NCBI RefSeq assembly: GCF_000716875.1
Contig: NZ_JNWQ01000038.1
Coordinates: 1-64,000 of the forward strand
Direction of reading: 5' to 3'
Length of the DNA: 64,000 bases
From: Streptomyces novaecaesareae
GTDB taxonomy: Bacteria; Actinomycetota; Actinomycetes; Streptomycetales; Streptomycetaceae
The position numbers and the translations under genes were made by a program. Shown here in pieces: positions 16,475-25,494 of the stretch (within the stretch, counting starts at the first letter, position 1; each line of letters starts with the position of its first letter). The notes beneath the pieces are model-generated. The model made no database searches. It was given only the letters and a program-made list of their open reading frames with translations, and was not told the origin of the DNA.

Positions 16475-18208
16475 TCAGCCCTCCAAGCCGCCGAAACGCG
16501 CCGTCCAGGCCGCCAGGTCCTCGTCGGTGATCTTGGCGAACAGCACCGGCGGCACCGTGAACGCCGTCCCGGCCGGCACCAGGTCCAGTGCCCGCGCCTC
16601 CTCCGGGCCCACCCAGTGGCGGGTGGCCGCCGGGGAGTCCGCGGGCAGCGCGAAGGCCCCGCGCATCGCCGCGGCCGCGGTCGGGATGAACGGCTCGGAC
16701 ACCACCGCGTACAGGTGGATCAGGTTCATCGCCGTGCGCAGGGTCAGCGCCGCCGCCTCCGGGTCGGTCTTCACCTGCAGCCAGGGCGCCTTCTCGTCCA
16801 GGTAGGCGTTGCCCGCGCTCCACAGCGCGCGCAGAGCCTGCGCCGCCTTGCGGAAGTTGAGCGCCTCCAGCTGGGTCTCGTACTCGGCGAGCAGTTCGGC
16901 GATCTGCTCGCCGAGGCGCTGCTCGGCCTCGCCCGGCGCGTGGCCGCCCGGGACGTCGTCGCCGAAGCGCTTGCGGCTGAAGGACAGCACCCGGTTGACG
17001 AAGTTGCCGAGAGTGTCGGCGAGGTCCTTGTTGACGACCGAGGCGAAGAGGTCCCAGGTGAAGCTGGAGTCGTCGGACTCGGGGGCGTGCGCCATCAGGA
17101 AGTAGCGCCAGTAGTCGGCCGGCAGCAGCTCCAGCGCGACGTCGGTGAAGATGCCGCGCTTCTGGCTGGTGGAGAACTTCCCGCCGTAGTACGTCAGCCA
17201 GTTGAAGGCCTTGACGTAGTCGACCTTCTTCCACGGGCGGCGCGAGCCGAGGATCGTCGCCGGGAACATCACGGTGTGGAAGGGGACGTTGTCCTTGGCC
17301 ATGAACTCGGTGTACCGGACGGTCTCGTCGGCCTCGTACCACCAGGACTTCCAGTCCCGCAGCTGCCCGGCCGGGGCCGCGTCCGCCCACTCCTTGGTGG
17401 CGCCGATGTACTCGATCGGGGCGTCGAACCAGACGTAGAACACCTTGCCCTCGGCGGCCAGTTCGGGCCAGACGTCGGCCGGCACCGGGACGCCCCACTC
17501 CAGGTCGCGGGTGATCGAGCGGTCCTGCAGGCCCTCGGTGAGCCACTTGCGGGCGATCGAGGAGGCCAGCACCGGCCAGGAGTCGGCGTGGGCGGCGATC
17601 CAGTCCTCGACCTCCTCGGTCAGCTTCGACTGCAGCAGGAACAGGTGCCTGGTCTCCCGGACCTCCAGGTCGGAGCTGCCGCTGATCGCCGAGCGCGGCT
17701 CCAGCAGGTCGGTCGGGTCCAGCACCCGGGTGCAGTTCTCGCACTGGTCGCCGCGCGCCTTGTCGTAGCCGCAGTGCGGGCAGGTGCCGACGATGTAGCG
17801 GTCCGGCAGGAAGCGGCCGTCGGCGTTGGAGTACACCTGGCGGATCGCGCGCTCCTCGATGAAGCCGTTGCGCTGCAGCTCGCGGGCGATCTCCTGGGTG
17901 ATCTCCCGGTTCTGCGGCGAGGAGCTGCGCCCGAAGTGGTCGAAGGAGAGCCCGAAGCCGTCGTACACCGCCTTCTGCGCCTCGTGCGCCCGGGCGCAGA
18001 ACTCGGCGACCGGCAGCCCGGCTTCCTGGGCGGCCAGTTCGGCGGGGGTGCCGTGCTCGTCGGTGGCGCAGATGAACAGCACCTCGTGGCCGCGCTGGCG
18101 CAGGTAGCGGGAGTAGACGTCCGCCGGGAGCATGGACCCGACCATGTTGCCCAGGTGCTTGATCCCGTTGATGTAGGGAAGGGCGCTGGTGATCAGGTGC
18201 CGAGCCAT
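16475..18208 (-). CDS. metG: Methionine--tRNA ligase
   Basis: A 577-residue class I aminoacyl-tRNA synthetase that charges tRNA-Met. The HIGH-type motif is HLGN (H18-N21) in [14 protein letters not shown], the KMSKS-type motif is KFSTS (K344-S348), and a zinc knob [17 protein letters not shown] uses C143, C146, C156 and C159. The anticodon-binding helical domain fills residues 400-577. There is no C-terminal EMAP/Trbp111 domain, so it is the short form. ATG 18208 is the chosen start because it begins the conserved [12 protein letters not shown] segment; the sequence upstream in frame is Gly/Pro/Arg-rich. Confidence 0.95.
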   Translation of the reverse strand: MARHLITSALPYINGIKHLGNMVGSMLPADVYSRYLRQRGHEVLFICATDEHGTPAELAAQEAGLPVAEFCARAHEAQKAVYDGFGLSFDHFGRSSSPQNREITQEIARELQRNGFIEERAIRQVYSNADGRFLPDRYIVGTCPHCGYDKARGDQCENCTRVLDPTDLLEPRSAISGSSDLEVRETRHLFLLQSKLTEEVEDWIAAHADSWPVLASSIARKWLTEGLQDRSITRDLEWGVPVPADVWPELAAEGKVFYVWFDAPIEYIGATKEWADAAPAGQLRDWKSWWYEADETVRYTEFMAKDNVPFHTVMFPATILGSRRPWKKVDYVKAFNWLTYYGGKFSTSQKRGIFTDVALELLPADYWRYFLMAHAPESDDSSFTWDLFASVVNKDLADTLGNFVNRVLSFSRKRFGDDVPGGHAPGEAEQRLGEQIAELLAEYETQLEALNFRKAAQALRALWSAGNAYLDEKAPWLQVKTDPEAAALTLRTAMNLIHLYAVVSEPFIPTAAAAMRGAFALPADSPAATRHWVGPEEARALDLVPAGTAFTVPPVLFAKITDEDLAAWTARFGGLEG

Positions 18209-18397
18209 CCTCGGATGCTCCGATTTCTCCCGCACGCGCACCCCCACCCGGGGTGCTGTGCCAGGCGCAGGGGTCCACTGTGGGCTGCCAAGCCTACCGC
18301 TGCGGGGGGCTCCGGCGGCGGGCGTCACGCCCGGCGGCGCGGTCGCCGTCACGCCCCGCGGCACGCCCGGCGGCCCGTCCCGCGACACGCTCCGGGG

Positions 18398-18598
18398 TCA
18401 CGGTCGGGCGGAGTCGCCGTACCGGTCGAACTCCCCGGCCTTGACCCCGCGGACGAAGGCGGCCCACTTGCGCGGCGTGGTCCGCACGACGACCTCGGGC
18501 AGGTCCGACTCGCGGATCTCCACCAGGCCGCCCGCCGCTCTGACCTCGACGCAGTCGGTGCTCTCGCCGCTGGCGGACGCCTTGCGCCACGTACTCAT
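18398..18598 (-). CDS. DUF397 domain protein
   Basis: A 66-residue protein made of a single DUF397 domain: STWRKASASGESTDCVEVR at the start and TPRKWAAFVRGVKAGEF near the end are diagnostic. In Streptomyces these small proteins are encoded next to XRE/DUF5753 regulators and modulate them (WhiJ/AbaA-like systems that affect development). The ATG at 18598 overlaps the stop codon of the upstream XRE gene by four bases, so the two are translationally coupled. No DNA-binding motif is present. Confidence 0.92.
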   Translation of the reverse strand: MSTWRKASASGESTDCVEVRAAGGLVEIRESDLPEVVVRTTPRKWAAFVRGVKAGEFDRYGDSARP

Positions 18599-19443
18599 GC
18601 GAAGTCTTTCAGTAAGGCCCGGATGAAGTCCCGGGACTCGTCCGACCCGAGCGCGATCGCCGCGGTCTCCTCCTTGATCCGGCGGTAGGAGGCCAATTCG
18701 GCCTGGGTGTGTACGAACTTCGGCCCGTGGGAGAGGTCGATCTGGACGGTGTCGAGCTCCGGGACGGGCCCGCGGGCGAGGTAGAGGCTCTCCCCGGACC
18801 CGGTGTAGGTGGGCACGCTGAACGGGATCACCCGGATCTCCACCTCGGGCCGTTCGGAATTCTCCAGCAGGCTCCGCAACTGCTCGCGCAGCACTTCGGG
18901 ACCGCCGAACTGCATGCGCAGCGCGGATTCGTGCAGGAATGCGCTGTACGGCTTCGGGCGGTCGACGAAGATCTGCTGGCGCTGAATCCGGAATGCCTTC
19001 CGGACTTCCGCCTCCTGCCGGTACTGCGGGGGCAGCCGCTCGAACACCGCGACGGCGTACGCCGGGGTCTGCAACAGGCCGGGGATGAACGTGCTGTTCA
19101 GGATGGACAGTGAGGCGGCGTGGTGCTCCATCTCCGCGATGTCGATGATCGCGTTCGGCAGCCGGCCGCGGTAACTGTCCCACCAGTACTTGCGCCGGTC
19201 CTGCGTCATCGCCAACAGGGCGTCCAGGTACGGGCCGTCCTCGCAACCGCAGGTACGGGCCCAGGTCCGCAGCCGTTCGGCGCTGATGCCCGATTTCCCG
19301 TTCTCCATCTGGGAGATCTTGGGCAGGTCGGTGCCGATGGTCGCGGCCAGGCTTTTGGGCGTCACGCCCACGTGTTCGCGCATCCTGCGCAACTCGATCC
19401 CGAGGCGCTGCTGGCGAACGGTCGGCGACAAGCGGGGTGGCAT
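18595..19443 (-). CDS. XRE-family regulator with DUF5753 effector domain
   Basis: A 282-residue transcription factor. Residues 10-70 are an XRE helix-turn-helix (LGIELRRMREHVGVTPKSLAATIGTDLPKISQMENGKSG). Residues 95-280 are the DUF5753 domain (WWDSYRGRLP..., IPGLLQTPAYAVAVF, RQQIFV, PFSVPTYTGSGESLYL). Such proteins come with DUF397 partners and sometimes RsbW-like kinases, and influence sporulation and antibiotic production in Streptomyces. GGAGAAGAGAGTC precedes ATG 19443. The upstream region carries an inverted repeat that may be its own operator. Confidence 0.92.
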   Translation of the reverse strand: MPPRLSPTVRQQRLGIELRRMREHVGVTPKSLAATIGTDLPKISQMENGKSGISAERLRTWARTCGCEDGPYLDALLAMTQDRRKYWWDSYRGRLPNAIIDIAEMEHHAASLSILNSTFIPGLLQTPAYAVAVFERLPPQYRQEAEVRKAFRIQRQQIFVDRPKPYSAFLHESALRMQFGGPEVLREQLRSLLENSERPEVEIRVIPFSVPTYTGSGESLYLARGPVPELDTVQIDLSHGPKFVHTQAELASYRRIKEETAAIALGSDESRDFIRALLKDFA

Positions 19444-19511
19444 GACTCTCTTCTCCGGATCGCGGCTCGGTCGATGCTTCCGGTGAAGTGTGCCGCGCAT
19501 ACCGGGTGCTA

Positions 19512-19566
19512 GCTACCGAAATGGGGGATACCCCACGATGGAGTGAACGTTCTCCCGCTCGGTAGC
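19512..19566. promoter_or_regulatory. Inverted repeat upstream of the XRE/DUF397 operon
   Basis: GCTACCGA (19512-19519) and TCGGTAGC (19559-19566) are perfect 8-bp arms 39 bp apart, lying 69-123 bp upstream of ATG 19443; GGGGATACCCC lies between them. Autoregulation by the XRE protein is an inference. Confidence 0.4.
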
Positions 19567-19657
19567 AACTCTGGCACCCTGACTCTATGGTCGTCCGTGT
19601 CACTCGCTGACTAGTTGCCGCCTAAACAATCATCAATCAGCCGTAATTACACACCAG

Positions 19658-19924
19658 ATGCATGGTCGCGGCGCCCCGACATCACCGACCGGAGACAGCC
19701 ATGCCCCTTCCCCTGACTCACCGCCTTCCCCGCCACCCCCGCTCTCCCCGCCGAATTTCCGTATCCCGGTGAATGCGCTTCTCGTCGCCGCATTGTCCGC
19801 ACTCCTCCTCGCCGTCCTTTTCGTCGGCTGGCTGGTCTGGCTGGTCAACCTCCAACCCCGGCAACCCCGCCCGGCGAAGCGCGGTATCGCGGCCGGCCAT
19901 TCCGTCACCGGCGAGCGGAAATAG
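19658..19924 (+). CDS. Small single-pass membrane protein
   Basis: An 88-residue frame with a Pro/Ser-rich first third, a strong hydrophobic segment at residues 39-66 (ALLVAALSALLLAVLFVGWLV) and a basic tail. GTG 19771 is an alternative start that would leave only the membrane segment and tail. No clear ribosome site precedes either start. The gene lies between the XRE operon and the kinase gene; membership in the kinase transcript is possible. Function unknown and reality uncertain. Confidence 0.4.
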   Translation: MHGRGAPTSPTGDSHAPSPDSPPSPPPPLSPPNFRIPVNALLVAALSALLLAVLFVGWLVWLVNLQPRQPRPAKRGIAAGHSVTGERK

Positions 19925-20014
19925 CGTTCGCGGCCGTCCCGCAGGGAGTCCGGTCACCCGACGTCGGTACGATCACCCGGCAATGCCGAAAGGCACCTTG
20001 GTACGGGGGATCAG

Positions 20015-22156
20015 ATGGAGCCGCTGCACAGCACCGACCCGGAGGCCATCGGGCCGTACCGTCTGCTCGCCCGCCTCGGCGCGGGCGGCATGGGCCAGGT
20101 CTACCTGGCCCGGTCGGCCGGCGGGCGCACGGTGGCGGTCAAGACGGTCCGGCGCGAACTCGCGCAGGACCGCGAGTTCCGTGCCCGATTCCGCCGCGAG
20201 GTCGCCACCGCGCGGGCCGTGGACGGCGCCTACACCGCACCCGTGACCGACGCGGATCCGGACGCCGAATTCCCTTGGCTCGCCACCGCCTTCGTTCTCG
20301 GCCCCTCGCTGATCCAGGCCGTGCAGGAGTTCGGCCCGCTGCCGGTGCCGTCCGTGTGCGCGCTCGGCGCTCGGCTGGCGGAGGCCCTTGAGGCGATCCA
20401 CCGGGCCGGGGTGGTCCACCGCGACCTCAAGCCCTCCAACGTCCTGCTCGCCGCCGACGGTCCGCGCGTGATCGACTTCGGCATCGCCCGTGCCCTGGAC
20501 GGCGACACCGTGACCCGGACCGGCGCGGTGATCGGCTCGCCCGGCTTCATGTCCCCCGAGCAGGCCTCCGGCCGCCCGACCGGGGCGCCCGGCGACGTCT
20601 TCTCGCTCGCCTCCGTCCTGGTCTTCGCCGCGACCGGACACGGCCCGTTCGACAGCGCCTCCGGCGCGGCCGCCCAGCTCTACAAGGTGGTCCACGAGGA
20701 ACCCGACCTCACCGACGTCCCGCCCGCCCTGCGCGCCGTCCTGGAAGACTGCCTGCACAAGGACCCGGCCCAGCGGCCGCTCCCCGCCCGACTGCGCGAC
20801 CGGTTCTCGGCCGGGGCCCAGGCCGGCGAGTGGCTGCCCGCCCGGGTCGCGGCCGCCCTGGCCCGGCACGCGGCGGCGGTGATGGACCTGGAGGTCCCCG
20901 CGGCCGCCCCGGCCGCGCCCGCGCTGCCCCCGACCCGGGTCGAGCGTCCGGCTCCGGAACCGCCCACCGCCCGCCCGCCCCTGCTCTCCCGGCGGCGGCT
21001 GCTCCTGTCCGGCGGCGGACTCGCGGTCGCGGCCGCCGTCGGCGGCACCGCCTGGGTGCTCACCCACCGGGACACCACCGCATCCGACTCCGCCGGGGGG
21101 TCCGCCCCGAAGCCCGTGTGGGCCCGTACGGTCGCGGGCACGTCCCCGGCCTACCGTCCGGCGATGGTGCTCGGCGAGCAGATATACGCCGACGCCGACG
21201 GACTGACCGCCCTGGACGCCGCCGACGGCACCCTCCTGTGGCACCGGAAGAACGACGCCGCGGACGACTATCAGGTGGCCGGTGGCGAGCTCTACAGCAT
21301 CGCGGGTGCCCAGGTGCAGCGGGTCGCACCCGCCGACGGCGCGGTCAGCTACGGCTCCCGCTCCGACTACGGCAGTGGCCGGACCCTCGACGTCGAGACG
21401 GTCGTGGCCGCCACCGACCAGGCGGTCTTCGCCAAGGTCACCGTCACACCGCCGGACTCCACCGGCGGCACCAAGGGCCTGATGGCCTTCCGCCGGGGCC
21501 TGTCCGGGCAGCTCTGGTTCGAGGAGGACCCGGACATCGCCGACCTGAAGACCCCCGGCGTGGTCAGCGGCGGCACGTTCCTCCACCTCGACGACAAGAA
21601 CGCCGTCGTCGCCCGTCGGATTGCCGACGGCAAGCGCCTGTGGCGGACGCAGACCGGTGGCAAGGAGGCCTGGCCGGTGTGGTGCGACGACCAGCGCGCC
21701 TACTGCGCCATCGACGCCAACGACCTCCAGGCGGTCAACCTGGCCGACGGCAAGCAGGCGTGGCGCGTCAACGCCGAGCCGGGCGGCCGGGTCGGCGCCC
21801 TGCTGGCCGCCGACGGCGTCGTCTACCTGAGCGACGGCGCCGAGGCCGTCTCCGCCTACGACGCCGCGACCGGAAAGATCCGCTGGACCTGCGTCCTCCC
21901 CAACACCCCCGAGGCCGCCAACGCCCCGGTCCTGGCCGGCGGCACCCTCTTCATCGCCGGCCGGACCTCGGGCAAGGACGGCAAGCCCTGCGTCCACGCC
22001 GTCGACGCCGCCGCCGGCAGCCTGAAGTGGACCTTCACCGATCCCGCCTACCGGGAGGGCAGCGACCCCAGCCTGGAAACCTGCCAGTTGAGCACCGACG
22101 GCAGGCTCGTCTTCGTCTGGCTCAAGAACACCCTGACCGCCCTCCCCGCGGCCTGA
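20015..22156 (+). CDS. Membrane Ser/Thr protein kinase with PQQ-like beta-propeller sensor
   Basis: A 713-residue Hanks-type kinase. Residues 15-270 hold the kinase domain: glycine loop LGAGGMGQVY, catalytic lysine K43 (AVKTV), HRDLKPSN (D137), DFG (D154) and GSPGFMSPEQA, so it should be active. A Pro-rich linker leads to one membrane helix at about 329-349, preceded by SRRRLLL. The outer part (360-713) is a PQQ/WD40-like propeller built of units such as GLTALDAADGTLLWHRKND and LQAVNLADGKQAWRV, the usual extracellular sensor of actinobacterial kinases. The start is ATG 20015. It ends 7 bp from the convergent GNAT gene with no visible hairpin. Confidence 0.93.
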   Translation: MEPLHSTDPEAIGPYRLLARLGAGGMGQVYLARSAGGRTVAVKTVRRELAQDREFRARFRREVATARAVDGAYTAPVTDADPDAEFPWLATAFVLGPSLIQAVQEFGPLPVPSVCALGARLAEALEAIHRAGVVHRDLKPSNVLLAADGPRVIDFGIARALDGDTVTRTGAVIGSPGFMSPEQASGRPTGAPGDVFSLASVLVFAATGHGPFDSASGAAAQLYKVVHEEPDLTDVPPALRAVLEDCLHKDPAQRPLPARLRDRFSAGAQAGEWLPARVAAALARHAAAVMDLEVPAAAPAAPALPPTRVERPAPEPPTARPPLLSRRRLLLSGGGLAVAAAVGGTAWVLTHRDTTASDSAGGSAPKPVWARTVAGTSPAYRPAMVLGEQIYADADGLTALDAADGTLLWHRKNDAADDYQVAGGELYSIAGAQVQRVAPADGAVSYGSRSDYGSGRTLDVETVVAATDQAVFAKVTVTPPDSTGGTKGLMAFRRGLSGQLWFEEDPDIADLKTPGVVSGGTFLHLDDKNAVVARRIADGKRLWRTQTGGKEAWPVWCDDQRAYCAIDANDLQAVNLADGKQAWRVNAEPGGRVGALLAADGVVYLSDGAEAVSAYDAATGKIRWTCVLPNTPEAANAPVLAGGTLFIAGRTSGKDGKPCVHAVDAAAGSLKWTFTDPAYREGSDPSLETCQLSTDGRLVFVWLKNTLTALPAA

Positions 22157-22163
22157 GCCCTCC

Positions 22164-22766
22164 TCAGCCCCGCGAAAGCCGTTCCACCAGGCGGGACTTG
22201 GCGGCCGGCCACTCGTCGGCGAGCATCGCGAAGTAGGCGCTGTCCCGCCAGGTGCCGTTGGCGCGGAGCCTTTCGCGGCGGTGGATGCCCTCGAACTGGG
22301 CGCCGAGGCGCAGGATCGCGTTGCGGGAGCGGTCGTTGAGGGCGTCCGTCTTCCAGGAGACCCGGCCCATGCCCAGGTCCTCGAAGGCGTGGGTGAGCAG
22401 CAGCAGCTTGGCCTCGGTGTTGACGGCGGTGCGCCAGGCCGAGCGGGCGTACCAGGTGCCGCCGATCTCCACCAGCTCGTTCTCGGCGCTGAAGTCGTAG
22501 TAGCCGGTGATGCCGACGGCCTTCCCGCTCGCCAGGTCGACGACGGCGAACTTCACCGCCGTCCCCCGGGCGACCTCCGCTATGCGGGTGTCGAGGATGG
22601 CGCCCAGGTCCTCCTCCGACGCGGGCGGGAGGAAGGGGATCCAGCGCCAGACCTCGGGGTCGGGGCCGACGGTGGCCCAGAGCTCGGGCAGGTGGCGCCG
22701 CTCCAGCGGCTCCAGGCGGATGTGGCGGCCGGTGAGGGTGACGGGCGTGGGCAGCTTCGCGGTCAT
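22164..22766 (-). CDS. RimJ/RimL-type GNAT N-acetyltransferase
   Basis: A 200-residue GNAT of the RimJ/L type that acetylates protein N-termini or small amines. Signature parts are LTGRHIRLEPLERRHLPELWA at the start, GITGYYDF and EIGGTWYARSAWRTAVNTEAKLLLLTHAFEDL (residues 95-130; here R-x-A-W-R-T-A-V is the acetyl-CoA loop), and KTDALNDRSRNAILRLGAQFEGI. ATG 22766 lies six bases after the leftward -10 TACGTT, so the transcript is leaderless; an upstream in-frame ATG at 22814 would run through the promoter. A repeated operator sits on this promoter. Confidence 0.88.
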   Translation of the reverse strand: MTAKLPTPVTLTGRHIRLEPLERRHLPELWATVGPDPEVWRWIPFLPPASEEDLGAILDTRIAEVARGTAVKFAVVDLASGKAVGITGYYDFSAENELVEIGGTWYARSAWRTAVNTEAKLLLLTHAFEDLGMGRVSWKTDALNDRSRNAILRLGAQFEGIHRRERLRANGTWRDSAYFAMLADEWPAAKSRLVERLSRG

Positions 22767-22772
22767 GATCCG

Positions 22773-22821
22773 AACGTAGCGGCGATCTGCACTAGATACA
22801 AGAGGTATCTGCACTAGTGCA
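22773..22821 (-). promoter_or_regulatory. Leaderless promoter with doubled operator for the GNAT gene
   Basis: Reading leftward: -35 TTGTAT (22796-22801), 17-bp spacer, -10 TACGTT (22773-22778), then ATG 22766. The 11-mer ATCTGCACTAG occurs at 22785-22795, inside the spacer, and again 22 bp away at 22807-22817, just upstream of -35. The outer copy is part of the palindrome TGCACTAGTGCA (22810-22821). A GntR- or TetR-type repressor is a fair guess. Confidence 0.55.
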
Positions 22822-22846
22822 AAATGGGAACGAAGGGCAAGGCGAA

Positions 22847-22876
22847 GGGCCCCGCGGGACGAATCCCACGGGGCCC
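22847..22876 (-). terminator. Hairpin terminator downstream of purA
   Basis: GGGCCCCGCGGGA and TCCCACGGGGCCC form a 13-bp stem with one mismatch and a 4-nt loop, 58 bp past the purA stop codon. Confidence 0.75.
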
Positions 22877-22882
22877 TCGAAG

Positions 22883-22931
22883 CGACCGGCGACCGGCGAT
22901 CGGCAATCGGCGATCAGCGACCGGCGATCAG
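22883..22931. repeat. Heptanucleotide tandem array at the purA stop codon
   Basis: Seven consecutive 7-bp units related to CGACCGG (CGACCGG, CGACCGG, CGATCGG, CAATCGG, CGATCAG, CGACCGG, CGATCAG) fill 49 bp between the purA terminator and the purA stop codon at 22934-22936. Confidence 0.8.
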
Positions 22932-22933
22932 GC

Positions 22934-24322
<1,389 letters not shown>

Positions 24323-24343
24323 TTACCTGAGGAAGGACCGGTC

Positions 24344-25189
24344 GTGTCGTCCCTGTCCACGCCTGGAACCGGCGGCCCCGAGCCGCTCCTGCTGCTCCTC
24401 GACCCGGTGGCCCGGCAGACCGACGGCGAGTCGGTGCGGATCGCGAAGGACGTGCTGTGCGGGGGCGCGGACGTCAAGGTGGCCTACCCGGAGAGCCCTT
24501 CCGAACTCGACCGGGTGCTTTCGCACCGGGGTCGGAGGCGACCGGTGGTGATCGGTTCCGATCTCGCACTGCAGCGGGTGCTCCAGGCGCTCCACCGGCA
24601 GCGTGAGCTGGGCACGGAACCGGTGGGGATGGTTCCGGTCGGTCGTGCGGAGGAGCTCGCGACGGCCCGGGCGCTGGGCGTGCCGGGGGAGCCGGTCCGG
24701 GCCGCGCGGGCGGTGCTGTCGGGCGCGCCGCGCCGGCTGGACCTGCTGGTGGACGACGGCGGCGGGGTGGCGCTGGGCGGGGTGCGGATCACCGGCGGGG
24801 GCTCGCGCCGACTGGTGGGCCGTTCGAGTGGCTGGCGTTCGCTATGGGCGAAACTGGCTGCGGCCGAGCAGGCGAACGCACTCACCCCGGAGGGGGTCGA
24901 CCACAGCCCCCGGGTCCGGGTCGAGGCCGACGGCCGGCTGCTCGCGGACGTCCACCGGCCGGTCCGGCTGGTCCAGGTCACGCTGCCGTCCGGGGTGTCG
25001 GACGGGACGGGCGAGATGGACGTCGTCGTGCGCGCCTCCGGCGCCCTGGTGCGGGCCCGGGCGGCGAGCGTCTCGGTGGTCGGCCGTGGCTTCGGCTACG
25101 AGGCGGACGGCCACCCGGTCGGCCCGGTCCGGGCCCGCACCTGGACGGTGCACCCGGGCGCCTGGGGCCTGCTCCTTCCGGCCGCCTAG
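24344..25189 (+). CDS. Diacylglycerol-kinase-like protein with degenerate nucleotide loop
   Basis: A 281-residue protein with the two-domain layout of the DAGK/NAD-kinase superfamily: an N-terminal alpha/beta part (LLLLLDPVARQTDGESV, VVIGSDLALQRVLQAL, VGMVPVGRAEELATALG-like) and a C-terminal beta sandwich ending in VRARTWTVHPGAWGLLLPAA. In active enzymes the loop reads GGDGT; here it is GSDLA, so nucleotide binding or catalysis may be lost. FAR-type substrate features are also weak. The start is GTG 24344 with AGGAAGG upstream. Lipid kinase is the family name; activity is doubtful. Confidence 0.7.
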   Translation: MSSLSTPGTGGPEPLLLLLDPVARQTDGESVRIAKDVLCGGADVKVAYPESPSELDRVLSHRGRRRPVVIGSDLALQRVLQALHRQRELGTEPVGMVPVGRAEELATARALGVPGEPVRAARAVLSGAPRRLDLLVDDGGGVALGGVRITGGGSRRLVGRSSGWRSLWAKLAAAEQANALTPEGVDHSPRVRVEADGRLLADVHRPVRLVQVTLPSGVSDGTGEMDVVVRASGALVRARAASVSVVGRGFGYEADGHPVGPVRARTWTVHPGAWGLLLPAA

Positions 25190-25202
25190 GGCGCGGGGGC
25201 CG

Positions 25203-25230
25203 CCGCCCGGCGCCCCGGGGCGCCGGGCGG
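25203..25230 (+). terminator. Palindromic terminator after the kinase-like gene
   Basis: A perfect 28-bp palindrome with 14-bp arms (CCGCCCGGCGCCCC and complement, no loop bases) begins 13 bp after the stop codon. Confidence 0.75.
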
Positions 25231-25481
25231 GTCGGCGTACGGCCCGGCGTGAAGCCGGGGTGAACACCAGGTGAGCAGGCTCACGTTCGGCTCCGCCCCG
25301 ACCGCCGTCGCTCCGCACACGGAACTCCCCAACAGGCGCGAACCGCAAGGCCAACCGCTGCCCGCCGGAATTCCGGCGACCCGAAATCCCCACCCCGTAA
25401 GGGGTTTTGTCTACGCGCGTTACTCACAGATCGTCCGACAATCCCGGCATCCCGGGTTCCGGAAGCCTGTGCCAACTGCCC
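25231..25481 (+). other. Gap upstream of purF with a small T-tailed hairpin
   Basis: No gene is visible in these 250 bp. ACCCC-GTAA-GGGGT followed by TTT (25392-25408) is a compact hairpin that could end readthrough from the left. GC content falls somewhat toward the purF promoter. Confidence 0.5.
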
Positions 25482-25487
25482 TAGACT
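25482..25487 (+). promoter_or_regulatory. -10 element of purF (leaderless)
   Basis: TAGACT lies seven bases before the GTG start at 25495, which has no Shine-Dalgarno sequence. Confidence 0.55.
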
Positions 25488-25494
25488 CGAAGGC

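Noticed and set aside
18209..18397. T-box or other tRNA-sensing leader for metG
   Set aside because: No T-box sequence (TGGNACCGCG) and no specifier hairpin visible upstream of metG.
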